From NCBI GenBank assembly GCA_040900105.1, contig JBBDZP010000029.1, positions 1-30,246 on the forward strand: DNA of 30,246 nucleotides, read 5' to 3'. A model generated the notes under the pieces. It saw only the letters and a list, made by a program, of their open reading frames with translations, had not been told where the DNA came from and did not search any database. This DNA comes from JACPDD01 sp040900105. GTDB taxonomy: Bacteria > Patescibacteriota > Microgenomatia > Levybacterales > UBA12049. Positions within the stretch are counted from its first letter, which is position 1, and every line of letters starts with the position of its first letter. Made by a program: the position numbers and the translations under genes. Below, in pieces: positions 7,372 through 13,860 of the stretch.

Positions 7372-7998
7372 ATGGTTGAATCCGAACGCTCTCAGCCTAT
7401 TGAACCTTCATTTGATCTAATGAGATTTATGCCGGAAGTTGACCGTGCTGTTAGTGAACTATTACACACAGATGCAAAAATTTTCATCGCAACAACCGGT
7501 GCCGGAGCGGGCATCACTCAACTTATATGGAGAACTCCAGGCATATCCAGAATTTTAATAGGTACATCTTTCCCCTATCACAGGAAGGAATTCCAGAAAT
7601 TCATTGGACGAGAACTCGAAGGTCCATATGTTTCCGAAACAGCAGCAGTAACCTTAGCTCTTGCTTCTTATGAAAGGGTGCTAAGTGTCGAAGATTCACC
7701 TATAAACCTGCCTATCGGCATAGGATTAACAGCAGCTGTCGCAACATTAAATCAACCCTCAGAAAGCAGAGTTATTATTGCTGCACACACCCCAGACAAA
7801 ACAGAAATTGTTTCTGTCTCAATGGAAAAAAATTATTTAGATAGAGTTGGGGAAGGCGGAGTTAATGATCTTCTTGCCCTTAATATGATTTTACATACGG
7901 CAGGAGTGAAGCAGATTCCCCTACCGAACTTACACTTAATTTCGCAAGAAATTATTAATCAAAACGGGACACTCATTTTAAATCCAAAACAGGGATAA
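7372..7998 (+). CDS. CinA/PncC-fold paralogue of unknown activity
   Basis: The 208-aa protein aligns by eye with PncC along its length: IATTGAGAGITQLIW (39-53) replaces VESCTGGGLANAI, then PGISRILIGTSFPYHRKEFQ matches SGASEVIKGAFVTYSNEQK, VSETAAVTLALASYERVL matches the SLQTAEAMA helix, PIGIGLTAAVAT matches VGITGSIS, and RVIIAAHT matches VIYVATVF. The PncC nucleophile position holds Thr instead of Ser and the invariant Glu before it is Ala, so it may be a different hydrolase, a binding protein or inactive. From memory, related domains occur fused to NadD-like nucleotidyltransferases in plants. Here it is the divergent neighbour of nadD, apart from the inserted IS, so a part in NAD metabolism is a fair inference. 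Confidence 0.75.
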   Translation: MVESERSQPIEPSFDLMRFMPEVDRAVSELLHTDAKIFIATTGAGAGITQLIWRTPGISRILIGTSFPYHRKEFQKFIGRELEGPYVSETAAVTLALASYERVLSVEDSPINLPIGIGLTAAVATLNQPSESRVIIAAHTPDKTEIVSVSMEKNYLDRVGEGGVNDLLALNMILHTAGVKQIPLPNLHLISQEIINQNGTLILNPKQG

Positions 7999-8002
7999 CA
8001 TA

Positions 8003-8023
8003 CAGCATTAATGCTGGTTTTTA
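8003..8023 (+). terminator. Rho-independent terminator after the CinA-like gene
   Basis: Perfect palindrome CAGCA-TTAA-TGCTG (8003-8016) followed by GTTTTT. It lies 5 nt after the stop and rules out the ATG at 8011 as the start of the next gene. Confidence 0.75.
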
Positions 8024-8058
8024 ACTATTTCTTACAAATTGCCCGTACGCTTTACTGT

Positions 8059-8511
8059 ATGAAATCAATAAACCTCTTCTTAGCCATTGCACTTATAATT
8101 GTTGCCGGAACCATTGGGTATGTATTGGGCTCTGGCAAGCAAATTGCTCCGACTACTCAAGTAGTTACAGAAAATATCCCCGAAGTTAAACTTCAAACCT
8201 TAGTGCTTGGAGAACAGAATAATTCAGGACAAGTCGGTGTTGCAGTGATTAGAGAAGAGGATGGTAAAGTTAAGGTAAATTTAAGAATTGTTGGCCAACC
8301 GGACGCCGTGATGGAACCGGCTCACATCCACACAGGCTCCTGCCCAACACCGGGTGCAATTGTTTACCCGCTTACAAATGTTGTTGACGGAGAATCGGAA
8401 ACTATCTTAGAAACTACTTGGGATGCTCTGCAAGCTCAAAAGCCGCTTGCAATAAACGTTCACGAATCTGAAACTATACTGCAAAACTACGTATCCTGCG
8501 GAGACCTCTAA
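8059..8511 (+). CDS. Membrane-anchored or secreted CHRD-like domain protein
   Basis: A 150-aa protein from ATG 8059: Lys at residue 2, a hydrophobic segment (about residues 4-24, ending GYVLGSG) acting as signal peptide or anchor, a short linker, then a CHRD-like domain with PAHIHTGSCPTPG, the G-E-S-E-T block, INVHES and a final YVSCGDL. The pattern PAHIH..C...NVH...CGD is characteristic of CHRD domains, found in extracellular proteins and sometimes likened to Cu/Zn superoxide dismutase; the His residues suggest metal binding, not proven. The longer frame from 8011 begins inside a terminator and is rejected. The stop overlaps the convergent gene's stop. Confidence 0.8.
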   Translation: MKSINLFLAIALIIVAGTIGYVLGSGKQIAPTTQVVTENIPEVKLQTLVLGEQNNSGQVGVAVIREEDGKVKVNLRIVGQPDAVMEPAHIHTGSCPTPGAIVYPLTNVVDGESETILETTWDALQAQKPLAINVHESETILQNYVSCGDL

Positions 8512-8747
8512 GATCTTTTGTCCACATTTGTTCCGGTTGCTGGCTCAATAAGTTTGGTTGGGTCAGATACGAGATCTATGTTGGTTCCTTTACTTGGATC
8601 TGCGGCAATGTCCCGATTTCTGTGCATACCTTGCGAAACAGTATCCTTAGCAGGTTTTCGGCGAGGGTTATTATCTGTCGAAGCTACTGGCTCCACGGGA
8701 GATATAGCTTCCTGCCTTTTTAATGAGCTTGTCTTACCTATTTCCAT
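8508..8747 (-). CDS. Hypothetical protein, 79 aa, hydrophilic and probably disordered
   Basis: No family is recognised. The protein is rich in Lys, Asp, Pro, Thr and Ser without hydrophobic core segments, so likely disordered. A plus-strand ORF covers the same bases, so strand choice matters: the minus frame has a TAAAAT box (8754-8759) exactly 6 nt before its ATG, the same leaderless layout as other genes here, and follows two same-strand genes. Its stop overlaps the stop of the CHRD gene. Existence is plausible, not certain. Confidence 0.45.
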   Translation of the reverse strand: MEIGKTSSLKRQEAISPVEPVASTDNNPRRKPAKDTVSQGMHRNRDIAADPSKGTNIDLVSDPTKLIEPATGTNVDKRS

Positions 8748-8772
8748 TGGTCTATTTTATCACAAAAAAAAG

Positions 8773-9249
8773 CTAGGGGGTAAATGTGGTTGAGTCTTGG
8801 GTATTTGCGTTTAGTTCTGCCTCTACAGCTGCGGGATCCATTCCATCAATTTGATTTAATGCTCCATCCAAATCAGCTGAGCTTTCAATTGGAGTAACTG
8901 TAGGCGTTGGTTCCTGAGTTATAACCTGCTGAATAACAGTTGGGGCTACACCGGTATCATTTGTAGCCGGATTTAGAGAATTAGCGAAATAGTAATAAGC
9001 GCCAACCCCAAGAAGCAAAAGAACAACTAGGCCTAATATATAAAGCGTTTTTTTACTGCTTCCCGTATTTTGGGATGGTGGTGGTGCCGCTGGTTCTGGT
9101 TGTGGCTGATATTCAGGCTGTGGTTGTGGTTGAGGCATGGGCGACACAGGCGCCATTTGCGGCTGGGGTTGTGGCTGAGCAACAGGCGGAACTACCGGCT
9201 GAGGGGTAGTATTTTGTGGCGTTAATGGTGTTTGATTCTGGTTATCCAT
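8773..9249 (-). CDS. Single-pass membrane protein with Pro/Gln-rich N-terminal region
   Basis: The 158-aa protein begins with about 60 residues rich in Pro and Gln (repeated PQPQPQ runs), followed by a Lys-Lys pair, one strong membrane helix (TLYILGLVVLLLLGVGAYYY, about 69-88), and an acidic, Thr/Pro-rich tail of about 70 residues. By the positive-inside rule the Pro-rich part is cytoplasmic and the tail is outside. The layout is common in Patescibacteria; function is unknown. It starts 3 nt after the stop of the secreted-protein gene upstream, so the two are co-transcribed. Confidence 0.75.
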   Translation of the reverse strand: MDNQNQTPLTPQNTTPQPVVPPVAQPQPQPQMAPVSPMPQPQPQPEYQPQPEPAAPPPSQNTGSSKKTLYILGLVVLLLLGVGAYYYFANSLNPATNDTGVAPTVIQQVITQEPTPTVTPIESSADLDGALNQIDGMDPAAVEAELNANTQDSTTFTP

Positions 9250-9252
9250 ATT

Positions 9253-9867
9253 CTACAAGGGTAAAGCTGAACTTGTTCCGCTATTTGTGATAGGTTCAGA
9301 TACTGCAACTCCTCTTACTGCAACTATTAAGGCTCTCACTGATTTTCTATACGTCTCAAGTCCTGTAATTACGACTCTCATGTCCTCATTAAAAGTCTTG
9401 ACCTGATCCGCCGGACGATCTTTATCACAACTGAAGCTTGCCGCACTTGTTTCTGCCATAGCAAGAAGAGGCATGATAGCAGCTCCGCTGCTTGCTATGT
9501 CTGTAACCAGGCTGTCATAATTTGCAACCACTTTTCCTTGCGGGATAAGAGTGGTTTGATAAAACTCCTGCACCCTTTGTGAAATTTTTGCAAAAACATC
9601 CAATTGATTCCCTGCCCTTCTAACTATTTGATTTGAGCGCTTTACTATCGCGTTTTGTCTTGCCTCACAAGCTCTTATCTTTGCTGCCTCAAGTCTATCT
9701 GTTCTCGCCAGTTTTCTTTCGGCCGCAACTGAAGCTCCTAAATCTGCTTTTTCTTTTATAGCGGCTGGCAAGGGTAATGCTCTATTCGTCTGAGCTCTTA
9801 CAACCTGCTGGGATTTAATGAAAAAGAGGATAAATATAAAAATGGAAACAATGGCAAATTTTTTCAT
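9253..9867 (-). CDS. Secreted helical protein with signal peptide, function unknown
   Basis: The 204-aa protein has a clear signal peptide: MKKFAIVSIFIFILFFIKS, then a likely cut near VRAQ (about residues 22-26). The mature part is helical and basic, with an Ala/Arg/Lys-rich stretch (about 40-85), two cysteines (Cys in RACEAR and in SFSCDK) that could form a disulfide, and a low-complexity end. I recognise no family. It forms a two-gene unit with the Pro-rich membrane protein (3-nt gap), suggesting both work at the cell envelope. A TTGACA (9910-9915, minus strand) upstream may be its -35. Confidence 0.7.
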   Translation of the reverse strand: MKKFAIVSIFIFILFFIKSQQVVRAQTNRALPLPAAIKEKADLGASVAAERKLARTDRLEAAKIRACEARQNAIVKRSNQIVRRAGNQLDVFAKISQRVQEFYQTTLIPQGKVVANYDSLVTDIASSGAAIMPLLAMAETSAASFSCDKDRPADQVKTFNEDMRVVITGLETYRKSVRALIVAVRGVAVSEPITNSGTSSALPL

Positions 9868-9978
9868 TAATTTAGGGATAAAATCAGCTTACACTAATAA
9901 TTTGTTGTTTGTCAACACCCGTAAGGATTAACTATTGAAAATTTATGATTAAAGAGCAAAACATTCATTATTCGTTAA

Positions 9979-11319
9979 TCATTCATCACTAATCTTAGAA
10001 ACGGCAGTTCCGTCTTCTTTGTCTTCAACGTCAAAGCCAAGTTTTTTTATCTTATTTCTCCATTGGTCTGCCCTGTTGTATTTTTTTTCTTTTCTCATAT
10101 CTTCTCTTTCCTCAATTAATTTCTGTACCTCCTGTGGAATTTCAATTTCTTCTTTCTCTTGTTTGTTTTTCAAATTCAAGCCCAGCACTTTATCCATTTC
10201 ATACAAGGTGACTGCCTTGTCTTCCTCTGCGATATTTGATTTGAGCATTTCCCAGACTACCGCAAGGGCTTGGGACATATTCAAGTCGTCATTTACCGCG
10301 TCTTTGAATTTTCTCTCAAATTCTGCCGAGATTATGCCTTCTTTGCCGTCAGAAGTCTCGCTTCTAAGCCTACTCAGTGCATTTTGTGCAGCTTCTAAGC
10401 TTTCCCATGTAAAGTTCATTTCTTGCCTATAGTGCGTCTGAAAATATAAGTAGCGCAGTGCAAGCGGATCAAAGCCCTGTTCTTCAATGTCTTTTAATGT
10501 ATAAAAATTATTTAAAGATTTGCTCATTTTCTGTCCGTCAACCAGTAAGTGCGCGCCGTGCACGAAGTAGTTTGCAAATTTCTTGCCGGTCTTAGCTTCA
10601 CTTTGCGCGATTTCATTTTCATGATGGGGAAAAATTAAATCAACTCCTCCTACGTGGATATCAAATGTATCTCCCAGATTTGCTTGAGCCATAACAGAAC
10701 ATTCAATATGCCAGCCCGGCCTTCCTTTACCCCATGGACACTCGTAGCCAAATTCGCTGTCTTTTTTCCACAATGCAAAATCCGCTACATCATCTTTTGT
10801 GTAATTGTCCGAAAGACTGCGAGTTCCTGTTCTAAGTCCTGCCAGCGAGATTACTGATAATTTTCCGTAGTTATCGAACTTAGAAATGTCAAAGTAAACA
10901 GAGCCATCTTTTTCATAGGCAAATCCCTTTTTAATAAGCTCCTCTACATACTCAATCATTTGGGAAATATAATCTGTCGCCTTTGGACTCACTATATCTT
11001 CTATAGAAATATTAAGCTTAACGGCGTCTTCAAGGAAATATTTTGTAAATTCATCTGCCACTTCTTTAATTGTTTGGTTTTTTTCTTGTGCTCTGTCTAT
11101 AATTTTGTCATCAATGTCTGTAATATTTTGCACTGCTTTCACCTCATAATCATTGAGCTTTAGTGTCCTAAGCAAAAGATCCGATAAAACAAAAGTTCTA
11201 AGATTCCCAATGTGCATGAAGTCATAAACAGTTGGGCCACAGGTATACATTCCCACACGCGGTGGATCTATAGGTTCAAATTCTTCAACCGAACGCGATA
11301 ATGAATTATAAAGCTTCAA
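9979..11319 (-). CDS. cysS: Cysteinyl-tRNA synthetase
   Basis: Charges tRNA-Cys. The 446-aa class I enzyme carries the HIGN form of the HIGH motif (36-39), GQKMSKSLNN with KMSKS at 264-268, and the zinc ligands Cys27, Cys207, His232 and Glu236 (YTCGPTVY, WHIECS, HHENEIAQ). Length is near the family norm of about 460. The start is TTG at 11319, because the family N-terminus KLYNSL follows directly; no ATG fits. No clear Shine-Dalgarno precedes it; a TAAAAT-like box lies just upstream. A palindromic repeat fills the region before it. It ends in TGA, evidence for the standard code. Confidence 0.97.
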   Translation of the reverse strand: MKLYNSLSRSVEEFEPIDPPRVGMYTCGPTVYDFMHIGNLRTFVLSDLLLRTLKLNDYEVKAVQNITDIDDKIIDRAQEKNQTIKEVADEFTKYFLEDAVKLNISIEDIVSPKATDYISQMIEYVEELIKKGFAYEKDGSVYFDISKFDNYGKLSVISLAGLRTGTRSLSDNYTKDDVADFALWKKDSEFGYECPWGKGRPGWHIECSVMAQANLGDTFDIHVGGVDLIFPHHENEIAQSEAKTGKKFANYFVHGAHLLVDGQKMSKSLNNFYTLKDIEEQGFDPLALRYLYFQTHYRQEMNFTWESLEAAQNALSRLRSETSDGKEGIISAEFERKFKDAVNDDLNMSQALAVVWEMLKSNIAEEDKAVTLYEMDKVLGLNLKNKQEKEEIEIPQEVQKLIEEREDMRKEKKYNRADQWRNKIKKLGFDVEDKEDGTAVSKISDE

Positions 11320-11338
11320 TCTTCTAATTTTAACACAA

Positions 11339-11453
11339 GCGCGGGGAGCCTACAAAATTTCCGAGAGCGAGGCGGTGCTCATTCTTGTTCCATAGAATTA
11401 TATAACAGTACAATTGAGAACGAGGAAATTTTCCGTAGGAGACCTCAGCGCCA
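11339..11453. repeat. Imperfect palindromic intergenic element upstream of cysS
   Basis: Arms GCGCGGGGAGCCTAC-AAAATTTCC (11339-11362) and GGAAATTTT-cc-GTAGGagacctcaGCGCC (11424-11452) can pair imperfectly around a loop of about 60 nt that holds a minus-strand TATAAT (11397-11402). The left arm starts like a second element at 17629 (shared GCGCGGGGAG, then similar CYACAMAATTT). It may be a decayed miniature element or an RNA hairpin in the cysS leader. Confidence 0.5.
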
Positions 11454-11457
11454 AGCC

Positions 11458-11982
11458 TCATCCGCTGGCTCCCGGGTTCTGCTCTGCGTGTGTTTGCGCT
11501 CTCTGTACCGCAAGGTCCGGCGGTTTTTTTGCTTCTTTTTGCTGCAGTTCCATATCTTCCTGTTTATCTTCCCGTTCAAGTTTTTCGGAAACCGATTCCT
11601 CTTCCTGCTTTGCAGGATTAACCAAGGTCTGATAATACTCATCGTGCAATCTTTTCCTAACTACATCCATCTGGGCAAGTTCTTCTGGGCTTTTTATAGA
11701 AGGGTCCTGTGCTTTCACCGCAGGCTGTGCAGGCTGAGCAGCAGCTGCATTCTGCCCCGCAGACTTCTCATACAAACTTTCAACAATATCTTCATTTGAA
11801 ACTTGTGGGGACACATCTTGAGAAGGAGTACTTTGCGAATTATCTGCAACAGGAACTCCTACTTGAGAAGCTGCCGTCTGAACAGTAGCGGCCGCGGCAT
11901 TTGCAACAGCTTTTCCGGTTTGCTTAGCAGCAGTCCCCGCAGTTTCTAAAATTTCGCCAAAAATTCCATTATCGTCATTCAT
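11458..11982 (-). CDS. Hypothetical protein, 174 aa, Ala-rich then coiled-coil-like
   Basis: No family recognised with confidence. The first 60 residues are Ala/Thr/Gln-rich (a low-complexity helix, GKAVANAAAATVQTAAS), followed by a Pro/Ala-rich linker and a highly charged Glu/Lys/Gln helical part (about 110-160) that could form a coiled coil. There is no membrane segment. It lies 50 nt after recR on the same strand and before cysS. A competing ORF on the other strand lacks any signal. Confidence 0.6.
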   Translation of the reverse strand: MNDDNGIFGEILETAGTAAKQTGKAVANAAAATVQTAASQVGVPVADNSQSTPSQDVSPQVSNEDIVESLYEKSAGQNAAAAQPAQPAVKAQDPSIKSPEELAQMDVVRKRLHDEYYQTLVNPAKQEEESVSEKLEREDKQEDMELQQKEAKKPPDLAVQRAQTHAEQNPGASG

Positions 11983-12032
11983 AAATTTATTCTGAATTCT
12001 TTAATCATTAATCATTCACCCTCAATCATTCT

Positions 12033-12656
12033 TTAATAATCGCTCCGTCCCTCCATTGCCCGCTGAAGTGTAACTTCATCCGCATACTCAATATCTGCGC
12101 CCACAGGAAGACCTCTGCCTATCCTGCTAATTTTGAATTTTAAATTTTGAATTTTGAATTCGCCAAGTTGCTTGGCGATGTACATTGCTGTTGCTTCCCC
12201 TTCCATTGTAGGGTTTGTTGCCAGAATTACTTCTTTTACTGCAGTTCCATTTGTTGAATTTTTAATTCTTTGCATGAGCTGGTCAATATAAATTTCCGAC
12301 GGGCCAATATTATTTAGGGGATCTATTTTCCCGTGCAAAACATGATAAAGACCATTGTATTTCCCGTTTTTCTCAAGTGCCCAAACATCAAGCGGTTGTT
12401 CAACTACGCAAATTACTGTTTTGTCTCTTTTTGGATCTGCGCAAACAGAGCAAGGATCGCTTTCATCTACCGTAAAGCAGACAGAACAGAAAACTGTGTC
12501 CTTTTTAATAGCAATTATCGCCTCTGCAAATTTATCCAGTTCTCCCTGCGGAACGTGCAAAAGATAAAAAGTTAATCTTTGTGCGGTTTTTGGGCCAATC
12601 CCCGGTAACTTTTCAAAGCTTTCAATTAAATTTTGTATTGCCTTGGGTATCCTCAT
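12033..12656 (-). CDS. recR: Recombination mediator protein RecR
   Basis: RecR acts with RecO/RecF to load RecA on gapped DNA. The 207-aa protein (usual about 200) has the N-terminal helix-hairpin-helix LPGIGPKTAQRL (17-28), the four-cysteine zinc finger (Cys57, 60, 69, 72), the Toprim domain beginning VICVVEQPLDVWALE, and the C-terminal RGLPVGADIEYADEVTLQRAMEGR. Just before that, residues 166-177 (EFKIQNLKFKIS) are encoded by a run of AATTTTGAATTT words and look like an inserted simple repeat. It follows prs by 17 nt, in a dnaX-ybaB-prs-recR order. Confidence 0.97.
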   Translation of the reverse strand: MRIPKAIQNLIESFEKLPGIGPKTAQRLTFYLLHVPQGELDKFAEAIIAIKKDTVFCSVCFTVDESDPCSVCADPKRDKTVICVVEQPLDVWALEKNGKYNGLYHVLHGKIDPLNNIGPSEIYIDQLMQRIKNSTNGTAVKEVILATNPTMEGEATAMYIAKQLGEFKIQNLKFKISRIGRGLPVGADIEYADEVTLQRAMEGRSDY

Positions 12657-12673
12657 AAAAAAGTTACTAGTTG

Positions 12674-13573
12674 CTAGCGACTAGTAGCTAATTCTCCTGC
12701 TATTATATCAGCTGCCGACAGTACTTCCAGTTTTGCGAAATGTTTTTCTTTTGAAATTTCTATTGTATCAGTCACAACAACTTTTGAAATAATAGAGTTC
12801 TGCAAAGCCTCCGGGCTGTCGCCGGATAAAACTGCGTGAGTTGCCATTACGATTATCTCCTGTGCTCCATTTTTCCTGAGCAGATCGGCTGCGGCAACAA
12901 CCGTTTTTCCGCTTGAAATCATATCATCAACAATTATTGCCTTCCGCAGAACTCTCCCCTCTATTTTTTCCGCTGTTATTTTCCCGCTAGTAAGATCTCT
13001 ATTCTTAACAACCGTTACATAAGGTAAATCTCCTAACATTCCCGAAATTATTTTAATTCTTCTTACTCCCCCCATATCCGGAGAGACCAGCGAGCAATTG
13101 GCAATTTTCTTTATCTTTTCCGCAAAAAGTGGGAGTGCTGATAAATGCGAAACAGGAATACTAAAAAGCTCCGGGATTTTTATAGAATGCAAATCAAAAG
13201 TTACAATCTTTGTTGCCCCCAGACTTTCAAGCGCTTTTATAATTACATCTAAAGAAACTGCCTCACCCTCCCTGAATACATGGTCTTGCCTCTGATATCC
13301 AAGGTATGGAATAACTGCGGTTACAGATTTTGCCCCGCTGCGCCTTAGCGCGTCGATGATGAAAAACAGCTCCATGTAGTTTTCATCCACCGGAGCTGCA
13401 GCAGACTGAACAACCACAGTGTCTAAACCTACAACACTTTCTACAACCCTAACTCTTTTCTCTCCATCCGGAAAAACATGAATTTCAAGAGGCGATATTG
13501 CCAAACCAAGAATTTTGGCGACTTTTTCCGCTAAGGGTTTATTTGAACTACCGCTAAAAACTTTAGGAACCAC
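12674..13573 (-). CDS. prs: Ribose-phosphate pyrophosphokinase (PRPP synthetase)
   Basis: Makes PRPP from ribose-5-phosphate and ATP, feeding nucleotide synthesis and the nadV reaction. The protein shows KVFSGSSNKPLAEKVAK at the N-terminus, IPYLGYQRQDHVFREGE, a TFDLHS motif, VSPDMGGVRR and the PRPP-binding loop IIVDDMISSGKTV. Two starts are possible: ATG 13588 (304 aa) or GTG 13573 (299 aa). I prefer GTG 13573 because a GGAGG lies about 8 nt before it inside the end of ybaB and the family begins at KVFSG. Either start overlaps ybaB. Placing prs between ybaB and recR is unusual. Confidence 0.93.
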   Translation of the reverse strand: MVPKVFSGSSNKPLAEKVAKILGLAISPLEIHVFPDGEKRVRVVESVVGLDTVVVQSAAAPVDENYMELFFIIDALRRSGAKSVTAVIPYLGYQRQDHVFREGEAVSLDVIIKALESLGATKIVTFDLHSIKIPELFSIPVSHLSALPLFAEKIKKIANCSLVSPDMGGVRRIKIISGMLGDLPYVTVVKNRDLTSGKITAEKIEGRVLRKAIIVDDMISSGKTVVAAADLLRKNGAQEIIVMATHAVLSGDSPEALQNSIISKVVVTDTIEISKEKHFAKLEVLSAADIIAGELATSR

Positions 13574-13844
13574 CCAAGAGACCTCCAAGCCCTCCGCCCA
13601 TCTGAGAAAGTTTCTTAGCTGCTATTTCTTGAGACTTTTTTACTGCCTCGTTAATTGCTTCTTTAATGTCGTTATCGGAACGGCCATTTGTTCTTAACTC
13701 TTTTATTTTCTGGTCACCTGATATAACAATATCTACTCCGTTCTTTTCAACTGTTACTTCTTCTGCCTGCAGAGTTTTTTGGATTTGCATTGCCTGGTCT
13801 CTCATTTTTTTGAGTTCACCAAGTTGTCCAAAAGGATTGTTCAT
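13563..13844 (-). CDS. ybaB: YbaB/EbfC family nucleoid-associated protein
   Basis: A small (93 aa) DNA-binding protein that usually sits between dnaX and recR. It shows the family layout: N-terminal NPFGQLGELKKMRDQAMQIQ helix, two strands around VEKNGVDIVISGDQKIKEL, a second helix (IKEAINEAVKKSQEIAAKKLSQM) and a glycine-rich tail. A strong Shine-Dalgarno, AAGGAGGTGA, precedes the ATG and overlaps the end of dnaX. Its own Gly-rich 3' end supplies the GGAGG that probably serves prs. Confidence 0.95.
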   Translation of the reverse strand: MNNPFGQLGELKKMRDQAMQIQKTLQAEEVTVEKNGVDIVISGDQKIKELRTNGRSDNDIKEAINEAVKKSQEIAAKKLSQMGGGLGGLLGGS

Positions 13845-13860
13845 TTAAAAAGTCACCTCC

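Noticed and set aside
8011..8058. Earlier start for the CHRD-like gene
   Set aside because: ATG 8011 is within the terminator palindrome; the signal peptide begins at 8059.
8518..8793. Plus-strand ORF of 91 aa opposite the 8508-8747 gene
   Set aside because: It has no promoter or ribosome site, starts right behind the CHRD stop, and overlaps the end of the next minus-strand gene.
10019..10432. Plus-strand ORF of 137 aa opposite cysS
   Set aside because: Ser/Phe/Leu-rich shadow of a confident gene on the other strand.
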